Part shown: positions 52,838 through 61,621 of the stretch, one piece after another
Layout: each line of letters opens with the position of its first letter
Position numbering within the stretch: position 1 is the first letter of the stretch
Assembly: GCA_017409265.1 (NCBI GenBank)
Contig: JAFQSY010000075.1
Location: 28,369-92,368, forward strand
Source of the DNA: Clostridia bacterium
GTDB lineage: Bacteria > Bacillota > Clostridia > Oscillospirales > Acutalibacteraceae
DNA: 64,000 nucleotides
Reading direction: 5' to 3'
Notes under the pieces: generated by a model
Databases searched by the model: none
Told to the model about the DNA's origin: nothing
The model's input: the letters and a program-made list of their open reading frames with translations, nothing else
Translations under genes and position numbers: made by a program

Positions 52838-54649
52838 TTATTCGTTTTCCTTATATTTTTCTGCCTGGAGATTAAACATATATGCGTATTTCCCGCCGAG
52901 AGCCATCAGCTCATCGTGTGAGCCGCTTTCAACTATTTCACCGTTTTCAAGCATGTAGATAACATCTGCCATAACGGTGGTTGAAAGTCTGTGCGAAATA
53001 AAGATAACCGTTTTGTCAGCGGCGGCTCTGGACATCGCCTCGTTGAGCGCATACTCTGAAACAGGGTCAAGGTTTGCGCTGGGCTCGTCAAGAATTGCAA
53101 ACGGGCATTTTTTATAGAATGCTCTTGCAACGGCAACCTTCTGACCTTCTCCGCCCGAAAGTGAAAGACCGCTGTCGTCAAATTCGCGCAGAAGAATGGT
53201 GTCTGTGCCGTTTTTGAGTTCTTTTCTGAAGCTGCTTTCCTTGAGTGCGGCAAGAACTCTTTCTTTATCGGGTTTGGCATTCATTGCAACGTTTTCTCCG
53301 ACTGTTGCTCCGAAAAGCGAGAAATCCTGAAAAACGGCAGCAAAGTTTTCGTGATATTTGGGTATATCCCATTTTCTGATGTCCGTACCGTCAACTGTGA
53401 TTTTACCCTCGCTTACGTCATAAAGACGCAGCAGAAGATTGGTCAGCGTTGTTTTTCCTGCACCGTTGTATCCTACGAGCGCTATCTTTTGATATGGTTT
53501 GATTTCAAGATTAATATTCTTGAGTGTCGGCTTATCGTTGCCGGGATAAGTGAATGAAACATTCTCAAGCTTAATCGTTACCGGTTTTTCAAAAACAGTT
53601 TTAACATCGCCGCCAACAATCTTTTCCTTGGCACTCATGAATTTCTTGAATTTTTCGATGTAAAGCCCATTTTCTCTTAAATTGATTGCGAACCAGCTTG
53701 TTAAATCAAAAACACACCGGCTGACGGCGTTTGCACCGTTGAATGTAGCTGCGAAATCTCCGAGCGAAATCTCTTTTGTTACAATTGCCTTGTGCCCCAT
53801 AAAAAGAGCAATGCCGAGATAAACGAGAAGTGTCATCGGCAGCGCTTCCTGGCAGAAATAAAGCTGCCATTGCTTTCTCAGGAAAGGGGATATTGTGACA
53901 AGACGGTCTGTGATGTTCTGATTGTATCTTTTTTCAATCATTCTGCCTGCGGGATTGAGCCTCAGTTCCTTGGCATAATCCTGAAGATAGAAAACTCTGC
54001 TGAAATAAAGGTTTTTGCGATCAAGGGGAGTCATAGCCTCTGTACGTTTAACGTTTACCTTTGCAATAAGTCTGCCTATGGGTATCATTATTCCGACGCA
54101 AATGAAAATGAAAACAAGGCAAACCGGGTCGATTGAGGCGATAACTGCAGTGATTGAAATTATTGAAGTAAGAAGTGTTATGATATCCTTCGCATTCGAA
54201 AGAACACTGTCAACTCTGTCGCTCATTGAGTTCATTGCAAGAACAAGGTCATTATAATATTCAGGATTATCATAAGCCTCGTAATCCATTTTTGCCGCTT
54301 TTTCGTATATAGCAGAGTAGAGCTTGTAATGAAGCCTTTCCTTTTGCTTTGGAAGAAAAATCTCGTAAAAAATTGTGTTGCCTATGGTGCCGACTATGAC
54401 AATTGCCGCAAATATTGCGCAGGCAACACCTGCTCTGTAAAGCTCAACGCCCGAGGTGACAACGTCAATTATATATTTGAGAAGAACAACATTTGAGAGT
54501 ATCCACGGAACATTGGTTACAACGTCGAGAAAGACGTAGAAGAAGAGTAATCCCGGGGCATTTTTCGCGATAAAATACAGCATGAAGAGATTGTTTTTCA
54601 AAGTATGTGCTTTCTCGGCAGTTTTGTTTTTCTTAACCTTATTATTCAT
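52838..54649 (-). CDS. ABC transporter, fused permease/ATP-binding half (second of a pair)
   Basis: A 603-residue half-transporter of the exporter type. Six membrane helices occupy about residues 30-320. The ATPase domain has GYNGAGKTT (Walker A), LSLSGGEGQKVAVARA (signature), AILDEPSANLDP (Walker B) and the switch His in FISHRLS. The ATG at 54649 follows GAGGAGGGTG and overlaps the end of the preceding exporter gene by 8 bases, so the two are translated together and probably form one heterodimer. The cargo is unknown. Confidence 0.92.
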   Translation of the reverse strand: MNNKVKKNKTAEKAHTLKNNLFMLYFIAKNAPGLLFFYVFLDVVTNVPWILSNVVLLKYIIDVVTSGVELYRAGVACAIFAAIVIVGTIGNTIFYEIFLPKQKERLHYKLYSAIYEKAAKMDYEAYDNPEYYNDLVLAMNSMSDRVDSVLSNAKDIITLLTSIISITAVIASIDPVCLVFIFICVGIMIPIGRLIAKVNVKRTEAMTPLDRKNLYFSRVFYLQDYAKELRLNPAGRMIEKRYNQNITDRLVTISPFLRKQWQLYFCQEALPMTLLVYLGIALFMGHKAIVTKEISLGDFAATFNGANAVSRCVFDLTSWFAINLRENGLYIEKFKKFMSAKEKIVGGDVKTVFEKPVTIKLENVSFTYPGNDKPTLKNINLEIKPYQKIALVGYNGAGKTTLTNLLLRLYDVSEGKITVDGTDIRKWDIPKYHENFAAVFQDFSLFGATVGENVAMNAKPDKERVLAALKESSFRKELKNGTDTILLREFDDSGLSLSGGEGQKVAVARAFYKKCPFAILDEPSANLDPVSEYALNEAMSRAAADKTVIFISHRLSTTVMADVIYMLENGEIVESGSHDELMALGGKYAYMFNLQAEKYKENE

Positions 54650-56465
54650 GCTCTGCACCCTCCTCTCTGTATCCCGATGCCTGAAGGGTGAACATCTTGC
54701 AATACTCGCCGTCAAGAGCCATAAGCTCATCGTGAGTGCCTGATTCTATAAGTTTGCCTTTGGCGAAAACCAGAATTTTATCGGACTGCGTTGCACTTGA
54801 AAGACGGTGGGAAATATAAAAAACGGTTTTTCCTTTTGTGCCTTCCATAAGGGCATCATACATCTTGCTTTCTGCAATCGGGTCAAGTGCGGATGACGGC
54901 TCATCAAGAATTGCAATTTCAAAGTTTTTGGCAAACATTCTTGCAATAGTAACCTTCTGCGATTCGCCGCCCGAGAGAAGTGCTCCCGAATCATCAAATT
55001 CTCTTGTCAGAAGTGTGTTTTCCGCTTCGGGCAGAGTTTTGATTTTTTCATAAACTCCGCTTTGATACATTGCTTTTCGGGCGAGTGCAACATTGCTTTC
55101 GTCAACCTCGTCAACAAGAACATTTTCCGCAACGGACATTGCAAAAATTCTGTAATCCTGGAAAACGCTTGCAAACTTTTCGCGGTATTTCTGAAGATCA
55201 TATTCTTTTATATTGATTCCGTTATAAAGAATTTCACCTTCCGTAACATCGTAAAGACGCATGATGAGCTTTGAAAGCGTTGTTTTGCCCGCACCGTTAT
55301 GACCGACAACTGCAAAGGTTTCGCCTTTGTTAATTCTGAACGAAACATTGCTTAATGTGTGTGATTCATTGCCTTCGTAACAGAATGAAACATTTTTAAA
55401 TTCAAGGCTTTCAAAATCTGAAGGTACAAGATCTCCGCCATTGAGCTTTGGTTCATAATTGAGAAAATCTCTCATATTCTGAACCCAGAGGCAATGCTTT
55501 TGCTGCATTGCAAAATATCTTGCGAGCTGATTAAGCTTGTTTCTTGTGTTGGTTATTGCGGAAATAAGAACGGAGAAATCGGCTATGTTTAGATTTTCAA
55601 GGACTATCAGTCTGTAACAACCGTATCCGAAACCTCCGCCGACGGGGATGATTTCACCGAAAAAGTCTGCAAAAGCTTCAAGAATGGCGATTCGCCAGCC
55701 GTATTTTTTTATAACTTCAATATTTTTATCAACAGCGCTTTTGAATCTTATTTTTATAACATCAAAAATTCCGGTTGTTTTGATTTCTTTAGCAAAATCC
55801 TTAAGGAGAATTGTTCTTCTTGTATAATCTTTCTGCCTTTCAAAAGGAGTCATTTCCTTTTCTTTTTCAAGCTCGATATTGTTTTTCTTTGTTCTTAATG
55901 CAATAACGATAACGGGGCATGCAACAAAGAAAAGCAGAAACGGGTCTATGGAGATAAGATATATAACAAGAAAAATGATACTTACTACCGAGCCGATTGT
56001 CCATGCCGAGCCTTCGATAATTCTTTTGAACCCGCCTTTTTCAACAACCCATGTTGCTCTGTTATAATTATCAAAAAAATCGGGGTTTTCATAGCAGCCG
56101 AGCTCAACCTCCTGCGCTTTTTTGAAAATGAGGCTGTTTATGTAGCTTTCGCACTTGATTTCGAACTTTGTCCTGATCGTATACATGTCAATGTATGCAA
56201 GCAGGTCAACAAAAACCTTGCCGAAAACTATAATGCACATTTTTATTGCAAATTCTTTGAAAGTGCCGTTGCCTTCGATGATTGAAAGAGCAGTCTGCAG
56301 AAACATTACGCTGATGACAACAGAATAATAAACATTTTCAAGAATATAAGAAAAGTAAATTATCAGTAGCGAAATCGGTGCGCATTTCCATGCGCATTTG
56401 AGCATGAAGGCTGTGTTTCTGAATATATGAGCCTTTTGCTTTTCTTTGTTTATATTTCTTTTCAT
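54642..56465 (-). CDS. ABC transporter, fused permease/ATP-binding half (first of a pair)
   Basis: A 607-residue half-transporter. The membrane domain (about 25-330) is followed by the ATPase with GHNGAGKTT (Walker A), LLSGGESQKVTIARM (signature), AILDEPSSALDP (Walker B) and YISHRLS (switch). AGGAGG precedes the ATG at 56465. It is the first gene of a two-gene operon and is divergent from the propeller-protein operon. Both halves keep a consensus catalytic Glu after Walker B, so neither site looks degenerate. Confidence 0.92.
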   Translation of the reverse strand: MKRNINKEKQKAHIFRNTAFMLKCAWKCAPISLLIIYFSYILENVYYSVVISVMFLQTALSIIEGNGTFKEFAIKMCIIVFGKVFVDLLAYIDMYTIRTKFEIKCESYINSLIFKKAQEVELGCYENPDFFDNYNRATWVVEKGGFKRIIEGSAWTIGSVVSIIFLVIYLISIDPFLLFFVACPVIVIALRTKKNNIELEKEKEMTPFERQKDYTRRTILLKDFAKEIKTTGIFDVIKIRFKSAVDKNIEVIKKYGWRIAILEAFADFFGEIIPVGGGFGYGCYRLIVLENLNIADFSVLISAITNTRNKLNQLARYFAMQQKHCLWVQNMRDFLNYEPKLNGGDLVPSDFESLEFKNVSFCYEGNESHTLSNVSFRINKGETFAVVGHNGAGKTTLSKLIMRLYDVTEGEILYNGINIKEYDLQKYREKFASVFQDYRIFAMSVAENVLVDEVDESNVALARKAMYQSGVYEKIKTLPEAENTLLTREFDDSGALLSGGESQKVTIARMFAKNFEIAILDEPSSALDPIAESKMYDALMEGTKGKTVFYISHRLSSATQSDKILVFAKGKLIESGTHDELMALDGEYCKMFTLQASGYREEGAEHE

Positions 56466-56498
56466 AGTTTCCTCCCGAACATAATTTCGGATGTGAAA

Positions 56499-56527
56499 AT
56501 TTTACATTAGAGCTCCGGTAAAGTCAA
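56499..56527 (-). promoter_or_regulatory. ABC exporter promoter
   Basis: Minus strand TTGACT (56522-56527), 17-base spacer, TAAAAT (56499-56504). Confidence 0.7.
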
Positions 56528-56559
56528 GCGGATTGAGTCAATTTAATTTGTTTGAAGTG

Positions 56560-56588
56560 TCGACAAATAAAATAATTTATGATACACT
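56560..56588 (+). promoter_or_regulatory. Promoter of the propeller-protein operon
   Basis: TCGACA (56560-56565), 17-base spacer, TACACT (56583-56588); a second TATAAT at 56596-56601 has no good -35. Confidence 0.55.
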
Positions 56589-56631
56589 ATTAAGATATAA
56601 TAGATTATACAATATTTACAGGAGAATAAAC

Positions 56632-58809
56632 ATGAAAAAACCTACACTCAATTTCGGTGAATTTAAACAGTATGATAAAGTCTTTATTACAGCAGACAGC
56701 GGCATAGACGTTGAAAATGTTGTTTCCGTTGCATTTGACGGAGAGATTCTCTATATAGCTCAGCCTGACTGCCTTGTTGAATATGCAGATGGCAGAACAA
56801 GAAAAATCGCTGCCAAAGTATCAAAGCTTTTTTCAAAAAACGGAGTTCTTTATGCGGCAGTTGGAAACACTCTTGCAGAGATTAAAAAGGGAAAGCTTAA
56901 AAAGTTTGCAGAGTTTGATGCTCCCGTTATTGATATGTCGGTTGCTCTTGATAAATCCGTATGGCTCATAACCGAAAAGGCTCTTTATCTTAAAGAAAAC
57001 GGAGAATTTACCCGAGTTGTCGATATTCCGGAAGATACTATCTGCCTTGCTGCTTATGATAATAAGTCGAAATATGCTGAAACAGTATTTATCGGATGTG
57101 AAACAGAAGGTCTTCTTTCAATGAAGGGCAAGCGCCGCCACTGGGCTGAGATGACTCCCGATATGTCGGGTGTTTTGAGCAAGAAAATCAACTGCCTTGC
57201 AATTGATGGCCTCGGCCATCTCTGGGCAGGTTCAGACGAGGGTCTTAACATCTATGACGGCAGAAATTATTGGTTCAACGGAAACGATTTCTATTCTGTA
57301 CCCGATGGCTCATTCAATGATATGTTCTTTGCAGCAGACGGTAAAAAATATTTTGCAACCGATACAGGCATTATAACACTCATCGAAGGCAAAATTTCAT
57401 ATTTTTCATACGGTGTATGGCTCATGCATCCCACGGTAACAAAGATAACTGTTTCCGATAAGGGAACAATTGCTGCTGTTACCCCCAGAGGAATCAGCCT
57501 TATTACATCAAAGCTCATGACACTTGAAGAAAAGGCAAATCACTTTGATGAGCTTGCTGTTAAATATTTCACAAGAAACGAGGGCTATCAGGTTTCAAGA
57601 GAACTCCGCAAATACGGCGATATGGATTCGGGTTGGCTTCCCAATTCCGATAATGACGGACTTTTCACGGGCGTTTACTGTGCAAGCCAGTGCTTCCGCT
57701 ACAAGGTAACGGGTGATGAAGAGGCAAAGGCAAATGCCAAGAAAGCCGTTGAAGCAATGATAAAGCTTACCGAGGTAACAGGTAAGCCCGGATTTACCGC
57801 AAGAGCAACAAGATATTCTTACGAAGAGAATTTTGCAACGGGAAACAGAGAAGAATGGCATATCTGCGAGGATAATCCCGATTGCGAATGGCTCGGCGAA
57901 ACATCAAGCGACGAAATGACGGGTCATTATTTCGCATACGGAATTTATTATGACCTTGTTGCCGATAAAAAAGAGAAAAAGAGAATCGCGCAGGTTGTAA
58001 AGACCATTACCGACCATATTCTTGAAAACAATTTCCACCTCACCGATGTTGACGGTATTCCCACAACATGGGCAAACTGGGAGCCTGACCTTCTTAACAA
58101 CGATGACAGATGGTATTATGAAAGAGGCACAAACTCGCTTGAAATTCTTTCTTTCCTAAAAACAACATATCACGTTACGGGCGAAGAAAAATATAACGAT
58201 GTTTTCAATATGCTCATCAAAAAACATCACTATGCAATGAACTGTATGCAGTATAAGTGCGAGGACGGACATGTTGCGCATATTGATGACCAGCTTGACT
58301 TTGTAAATATTTATCCGCTTATCGTTTACACAGACGATAATGCACAGAAGGAAATCTTTAAGATGGGACTCACTCATCATTGGGAATATGAAAGAATAGA
58401 GCGCTCACCTTATTTTAACATTGTTTACGGTGCGCTGACAGAGAATTACTGCGACATTGAAAATGCGGCAAAATCGCTTGCAGAGATGAATCTTGACCTT
58501 ATCAGATGGCCCATCTATAACAGCTACCGTAAGGATATCGTATGGGATACCGAGCAGGAGGAAATGGGTATTCCCGCACAGCTTAAATATCCCGTTGAAT
58601 ATTCCTCAAGAGTGCTTGTTCACTATGATGGTAATCCCTTTGTGTGTGATTCGGGTGCGGAAGAGTTTGTCAATATAAACAGCAAGACGGTCAACCGTAC
58701 ATCAACACTCCCCGGCACAGCAGGCGCAAACGGCATGAGAGCAATGATGCCCTATATCTACCTTCTTCCCTATTGGATGGGCAGATACCATGGACTTCTC
58801 GGTGATTAA
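56632..58809 (+). CDS. Beta-propeller/alpha-barrel protein of unknown function
   Basis: A 725-residue protein without a signal peptide. Roughly residues 1-300 are short beta repeats including LWAGSDEGLNIYDG and YFATDTGIITLIEG, typical of two-component-regulator propeller (Reg_prop) blades. Residues about 300-725 are helical with paired helices and clusters of acidic and aromatic residues (DMDSGWLPNSDNDGLFTGVY, SSDEMTGHYFAYGIYYDLV, TTWANWEPDLLNNDDRWYYE), suggesting an alpha/alpha barrel as in several glycoside hydrolases and lyases. I do not recognise the family. The ATG at 56632 follows AGGAG. It begins an operon with a glycerophosphodiesterase, an epimerase and a ribokinase. Confidence 0.6.
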   Translation: MKKPTLNFGEFKQYDKVFITADSGIDVENVVSVAFDGEILYIAQPDCLVEYADGRTRKIAAKVSKLFSKNGVLYAAVGNTLAEIKKGKLKKFAEFDAPVIDMSVALDKSVWLITEKALYLKENGEFTRVVDIPEDTICLAAYDNKSKYAETVFIGCETEGLLSMKGKRRHWAEMTPDMSGVLSKKINCLAIDGLGHLWAGSDEGLNIYDGRNYWFNGNDFYSVPDGSFNDMFFAADGKKYFATDTGIITLIEGKISYFSYGVWLMHPTVTKITVSDKGTIAAVTPRGISLITSKLMTLEEKANHFDELAVKYFTRNEGYQVSRELRKYGDMDSGWLPNSDNDGLFTGVYCASQCFRYKVTGDEEAKANAKKAVEAMIKLTEVTGKPGFTARATRYSYEENFATGNREEWHICEDNPDCEWLGETSSDEMTGHYFAYGIYYDLVADKKEKKRIAQVVKTITDHILENNFHLTDVDGIPTTWANWEPDLLNNDDRWYYERGTNSLEILSFLKTTYHVTGEEKYNDVFNMLIKKHHYAMNCMQYKCEDGHVAHIDDQLDFVNIYPLIVYTDDNAQKEIFKMGLTHHWEYERIERSPYFNIVYGALTENYCDIENAAKSLAEMNLDLIRWPIYNSYRKDIVWDTEQEEMGIPAQLKYPVEYSSRVLVHYDGNPFVCDSGAEEFVNINSKTVNRTSTLPGTAGANGMRAMMPYIYLLPYWMGRYHGLLGD

Positions 58810-58828
58810 TTGAAACAAGGAGAATTAT

Positions 58829-59848
58829 ATGTCTGCAATTATTCTGACAATAAAAAACATCTTTCATGCGGCAGTAGCGGTTGTTATGCTTATACCGATT
58901 ATGCTCACAATGGGCGATGCGGGCGACCCGAACACACCCGTTGAAGCATATCCCGATTCCGCAAATCCGTATATAAGCGAATATCTCGACCCTGATATTT
59001 CAGCTCACCGCTCGGGAGCGGGGCTTGCTCCGCAGAATACCCTGATGGCGTTTGAAAATATCATTGAACAAGGCAATTCTCTCGGCGTTGATACTCTTGA
59101 ATTTGATGTTCAGATTACAAAAGACGGCGAGCTTGTTCTTCTGCATAATCTCACTTATGATGATACATCGAATGCCGTTGAAGCCTTTGGCAGAAAGAAT
59201 ATTTTTGTTTCTTCCGTAACCCTTGAAGAAGCGCAGGTGCTCAATCTCGGAGAGAATTTCAAGCTTGACGGCGAATATCCTTACAGAGGCCTCAGGGGCG
59301 ACGATATTCCCTATAACCTCAAGGTTGTAACCTGCGATGAGATAATTGATTATGTTGAGGCGAACAGCGGCGATAAGGAATATAAATATGTTATCGAAAT
59401 CAAAAGCATCGGCATAAGCGGAATGAAGGCTGTTGATAAGCTTTATTCAATTATTACCGAGAGAGGCTTGCAGGACAGAGCAATCTGGTCAACCTTTTCT
59501 CCCGATATTTCGACTTACATGAAAATCAAATATCCCGATATGTCCCGTACGGCAGATGCAATTGAAGCGATTCAGTTTTATTTCTATTACAGAATGAATT
59601 GGAATCTTCAGGATGTCAGTCCGTCTTATGTTGCTTTACAGATTCCCTATGGTTCAAGTGCGCTTGATAACATTATCAATCTCGGCACAAGAGAAATGCT
59701 CAATTATGCCCACAAAAACGATATCGCCGTTCAGTATTGGACTATCAACAGTGAGGAAGAGGTTAAGCTTCTTACCGAAAACGGTGCAGACTGTATCATG
59801 ACCGATTATCCGCAGATGGCGTATGAGGTTGTGCAGTCCTGCAAATAA
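58829..59848 (+). CDS. Membrane-anchored glycerophosphodiester phosphodiesterase
   Basis: A 339-residue GDPD-family enzyme that cuts glycerol-3-phosphate from glycerophosphodiesters. An N-terminal hydrophobic stretch (about 4-28) would anchor it outside the membrane. The catalytic His60-Arg61 in SAHRSGAGLAPQNT, the acidic pair in LEFDVQITKDGELVLLHN and the C-terminal WTINSEEEVKLL and GADCIMTDYP are conserved. It lies 19 bases after the propeller gene behind AAGGAG, so cotranscription is likely. Possible targets are phospholipid head groups or wall teichoic acid. Confidence 0.92.
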   Translation: MSAIILTIKNIFHAAVAVVMLIPIMLTMGDAGDPNTPVEAYPDSANPYISEYLDPDISAHRSGAGLAPQNTLMAFENIIEQGNSLGVDTLEFDVQITKDGELVLLHNLTYDDTSNAVEAFGRKNIFVSSVTLEEAQVLNLGENFKLDGEYPYRGLRGDDIPYNLKVVTCDEIIDYVEANSGDKEYKYVIEIKSIGISGMKAVDKLYSIITERGLQDRAIWSTFSPDISTYMKIKYPDMSRTADAIEAIQFYFYYRMNWNLQDVSPSYVALQIPYGSSALDNIINLGTREMLNYAHKNDIAVQYWTINSEEEVKLLTENGADCIMTDYPQMAYEVVQSCK

Positions 59849-59868
59849 AATGATTAGAGGAATTTTCA

Positions 59869-60531
59869 ATGAATAAATTTTTATCTGCATCTCTGATGTG
59901 TGCGGATTTGACTAAACTGTACGATTCGGTTAAAGAACTCGAAAACGCAGGTGTAGACTATCTTCATCTTGATATAATGGACGGAAGCTTTGTGCCGAAT
60001 ATTACGCTGGGCTTTGACCTTGTTAATGCAATAAAATCAATTACCGACATCCCTCTTGATGTTCATATGATGGTGAATGAGCCGTCAAGATTCATTGACC
60101 GAATGAAGCTTGATAAAAACGATTATCTTTGTGTTCATTATGAATCCGATGTTCATGTTCACCGTACGCTTGCACAGATTAAAGACAGGGGTGTTAAGGC
60201 AGGATTGGCGATTAATCCGCAGACACCGGTTGAATGCCTTCGTTATCTTGCAGATTATATAGACATGGCTTTGATTATGACAGTAAGCCCCGGTTTTGCA
60301 GGTCAGAAGCTGTTTGTGGGTGCAGAGCGTAAAACAAAAGATGCGCGTGAGCTTTTAAACAGTCTTGACTGTTCGAGTATTCCCATTGAGGTTGACGGAA
60401 ATATCAGCCTTGAAAACGGCAGAAAGCTCAGCAGATGCGGTGCAGATATCTTTGTTCTCGGAACAAGCAGTTTGTTTGTTAAGGATAAGAATCTTGCACA
60501 GGCAGCAGCTGATTTCAGGGCGGTTTTATAA
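59869..60531 (+). CDS. Ribulose-phosphate 3-epimerase family protein
   Basis: A 220-residue TIM-barrel epimerase. Catalytic and metal residues are visible: the ligand His and Asp in YLHLDIMDGSFVPN, His in DVHMMV, and Asp in IEVDGNIS (the usual sequence is VDGGI). The family includes pentose-phosphate Rpe and allulose-6-phosphate epimerase, and the deviation VDGNIS and its neighbour, a ribokinase, suggest a specialised sugar phosphate rather than the housekeeping enzyme. TAGAGGA lies before the ATG. Confidence 0.87.
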   Translation: MNKFLSASLMCADLTKLYDSVKELENAGVDYLHLDIMDGSFVPNITLGFDLVNAIKSITDIPLDVHMMVNEPSRFIDRMKLDKNDYLCVHYESDVHVHRTLAQIKDRGVKAGLAINPQTPVECLRYLADYIDMALIMTVSPGFAGQKLFVGAERKTKDARELLNSLDCSSIPIEVDGNISLENGRKLSRCGADIFVLGTSSLFVKDKNLAQAAADFRAVL

Positions 60532-60549
60532 TTTCTTTGGAGTGATTTG

Positions 60550-61458
60550 ATGTATAGCAATATCCGCGCGGCAGTTGTCGGCAGTATTAACATGGATTTG
60601 ATTCTGAACATGGAAAAAGTTCCGCAGGCAGGCGAAAACCTGCTCGGAACTCATTACGGATATGCAAACGGCGGAAAAGGTGCAAATCAAGCAATAGGTT
60701 TGTCACGTCTTGGCGCAAAAACAAAGCTGATAGGAAAGGTTGCAAACGATGCAAACGGTCAGAAGCTTCTGAAAAATCTCACAAATAATAATGTTGATAT
60801 TTCTGATGTATCAATATCAGGGTCCCAGACGGGTCTTGCTGCAATTATCCTTGATGGTGAGGGCAGAAACCGAATCGTTGTTTATGAGGGCGCAAATGCT
60901 GAAATTGATCCGTCGGAGGCGGCGGATTGCATAAAAGATGACCTTGACCTCTTGCTTGTTCAGTTTGAAACCCGTGAAGAAGTTGTTATCAGCGCGGTAA
61001 ACCGTGCCGTTGAAAAGGGGATAACAACTGTTGTTGATTGCGGACCTGCAAAAAAAATTGCACTTGAGGAAATGCAGGGAATAACAATAATCACACCTAA
61101 CGAAAGCGAAACCAAGGCTTTAACAGGGATATTCCCCGACAATGAAGAAACAATTCTTGAAGCATCGAAAATACTTTTGCGAAGAAGTAAGGCACGGTAT
61201 GCCGTGCTGAAACTCGGAGAGAGAGGTTGTTCCGTGTGGGACGGCGAAAGTCTTAAAATGCTGCCGGCATATCCGAGTAAGGTTGTTGACACAACGGCAG
61301 CGGGGGATTGCTTTACGGCGGCAATGGCGTTGGAGTTTATGCGCAGCGGTGACATGATCGCTGCATGCGAAATGGGCAACAGAGCAGGTAGTATAGCTGT
61401 CAGCCGCATGGGTGCAGAAGCCTCGATGCCTACTGTTAATGAAATTACAAAACAATAA
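60550..61458 (+). CDS. rbsK: Ribokinase (PfkB family)
   Basis: A 302-residue sugar kinase. The N-terminal GSINMDLILNMEKVPQAGE, the GGKGANQAIGLSRLGA sugar-binding motif and DTTAAGDCFTAA with the catalytic Asp are typical of ribokinases. GGAG lies 7 bases before the ATG at 60550. It is the last gene of the operon and probably produces a pentose phosphate for the epimerase upstream. The substrate could be ribose or another pentose or nucleoside sugar. Confidence 0.9.
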   Translation: MYSNIRAAVVGSINMDLILNMEKVPQAGENLLGTHYGYANGGKGANQAIGLSRLGAKTKLIGKVANDANGQKLLKNLTNNNVDISDVSISGSQTGLAAIILDGEGRNRIVVYEGANAEIDPSEAADCIKDDLDLLLVQFETREEVVISAVNRAVEKGITTVVDCGPAKKIALEEMQGITIITPNESETKALTGIFPDNEETILEASKILLRRSKARYAVLKLGERGCSVWDGESLKMLPAYPSKVVDTTAAGDCFTAAMALEFMRSGDMIAACEMGNRAGSIAVSRMGAEASMPTVNEITKQ

Positions 61459-61460
61459 AA

Positions 61461-61492
61461 ATTTTAGGGGCTGTTTATACAGCCCCTAAAAT
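61461..61492 (+). terminator. Terminator after ribokinase
   Basis: ATTTTAGGGGCTGT pairs perfectly with ACAGCCCCTAAAAT (14 bp) around TTAT. The symmetrical A/T ends replace a classical T-run. Confidence 0.85.
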
Positions 61493-61621
61493 TAATGACA
61501 TAGCTCACTCCAAAAAAGTAAGTTTTTATACAGATTGGTAGTATTACAAGTTTGAGTTTTACACATATGTCTCAGGAAACAACATCACGACAGGCGAGAT
61601 GAGAAGGTGTTTTGAATATAA

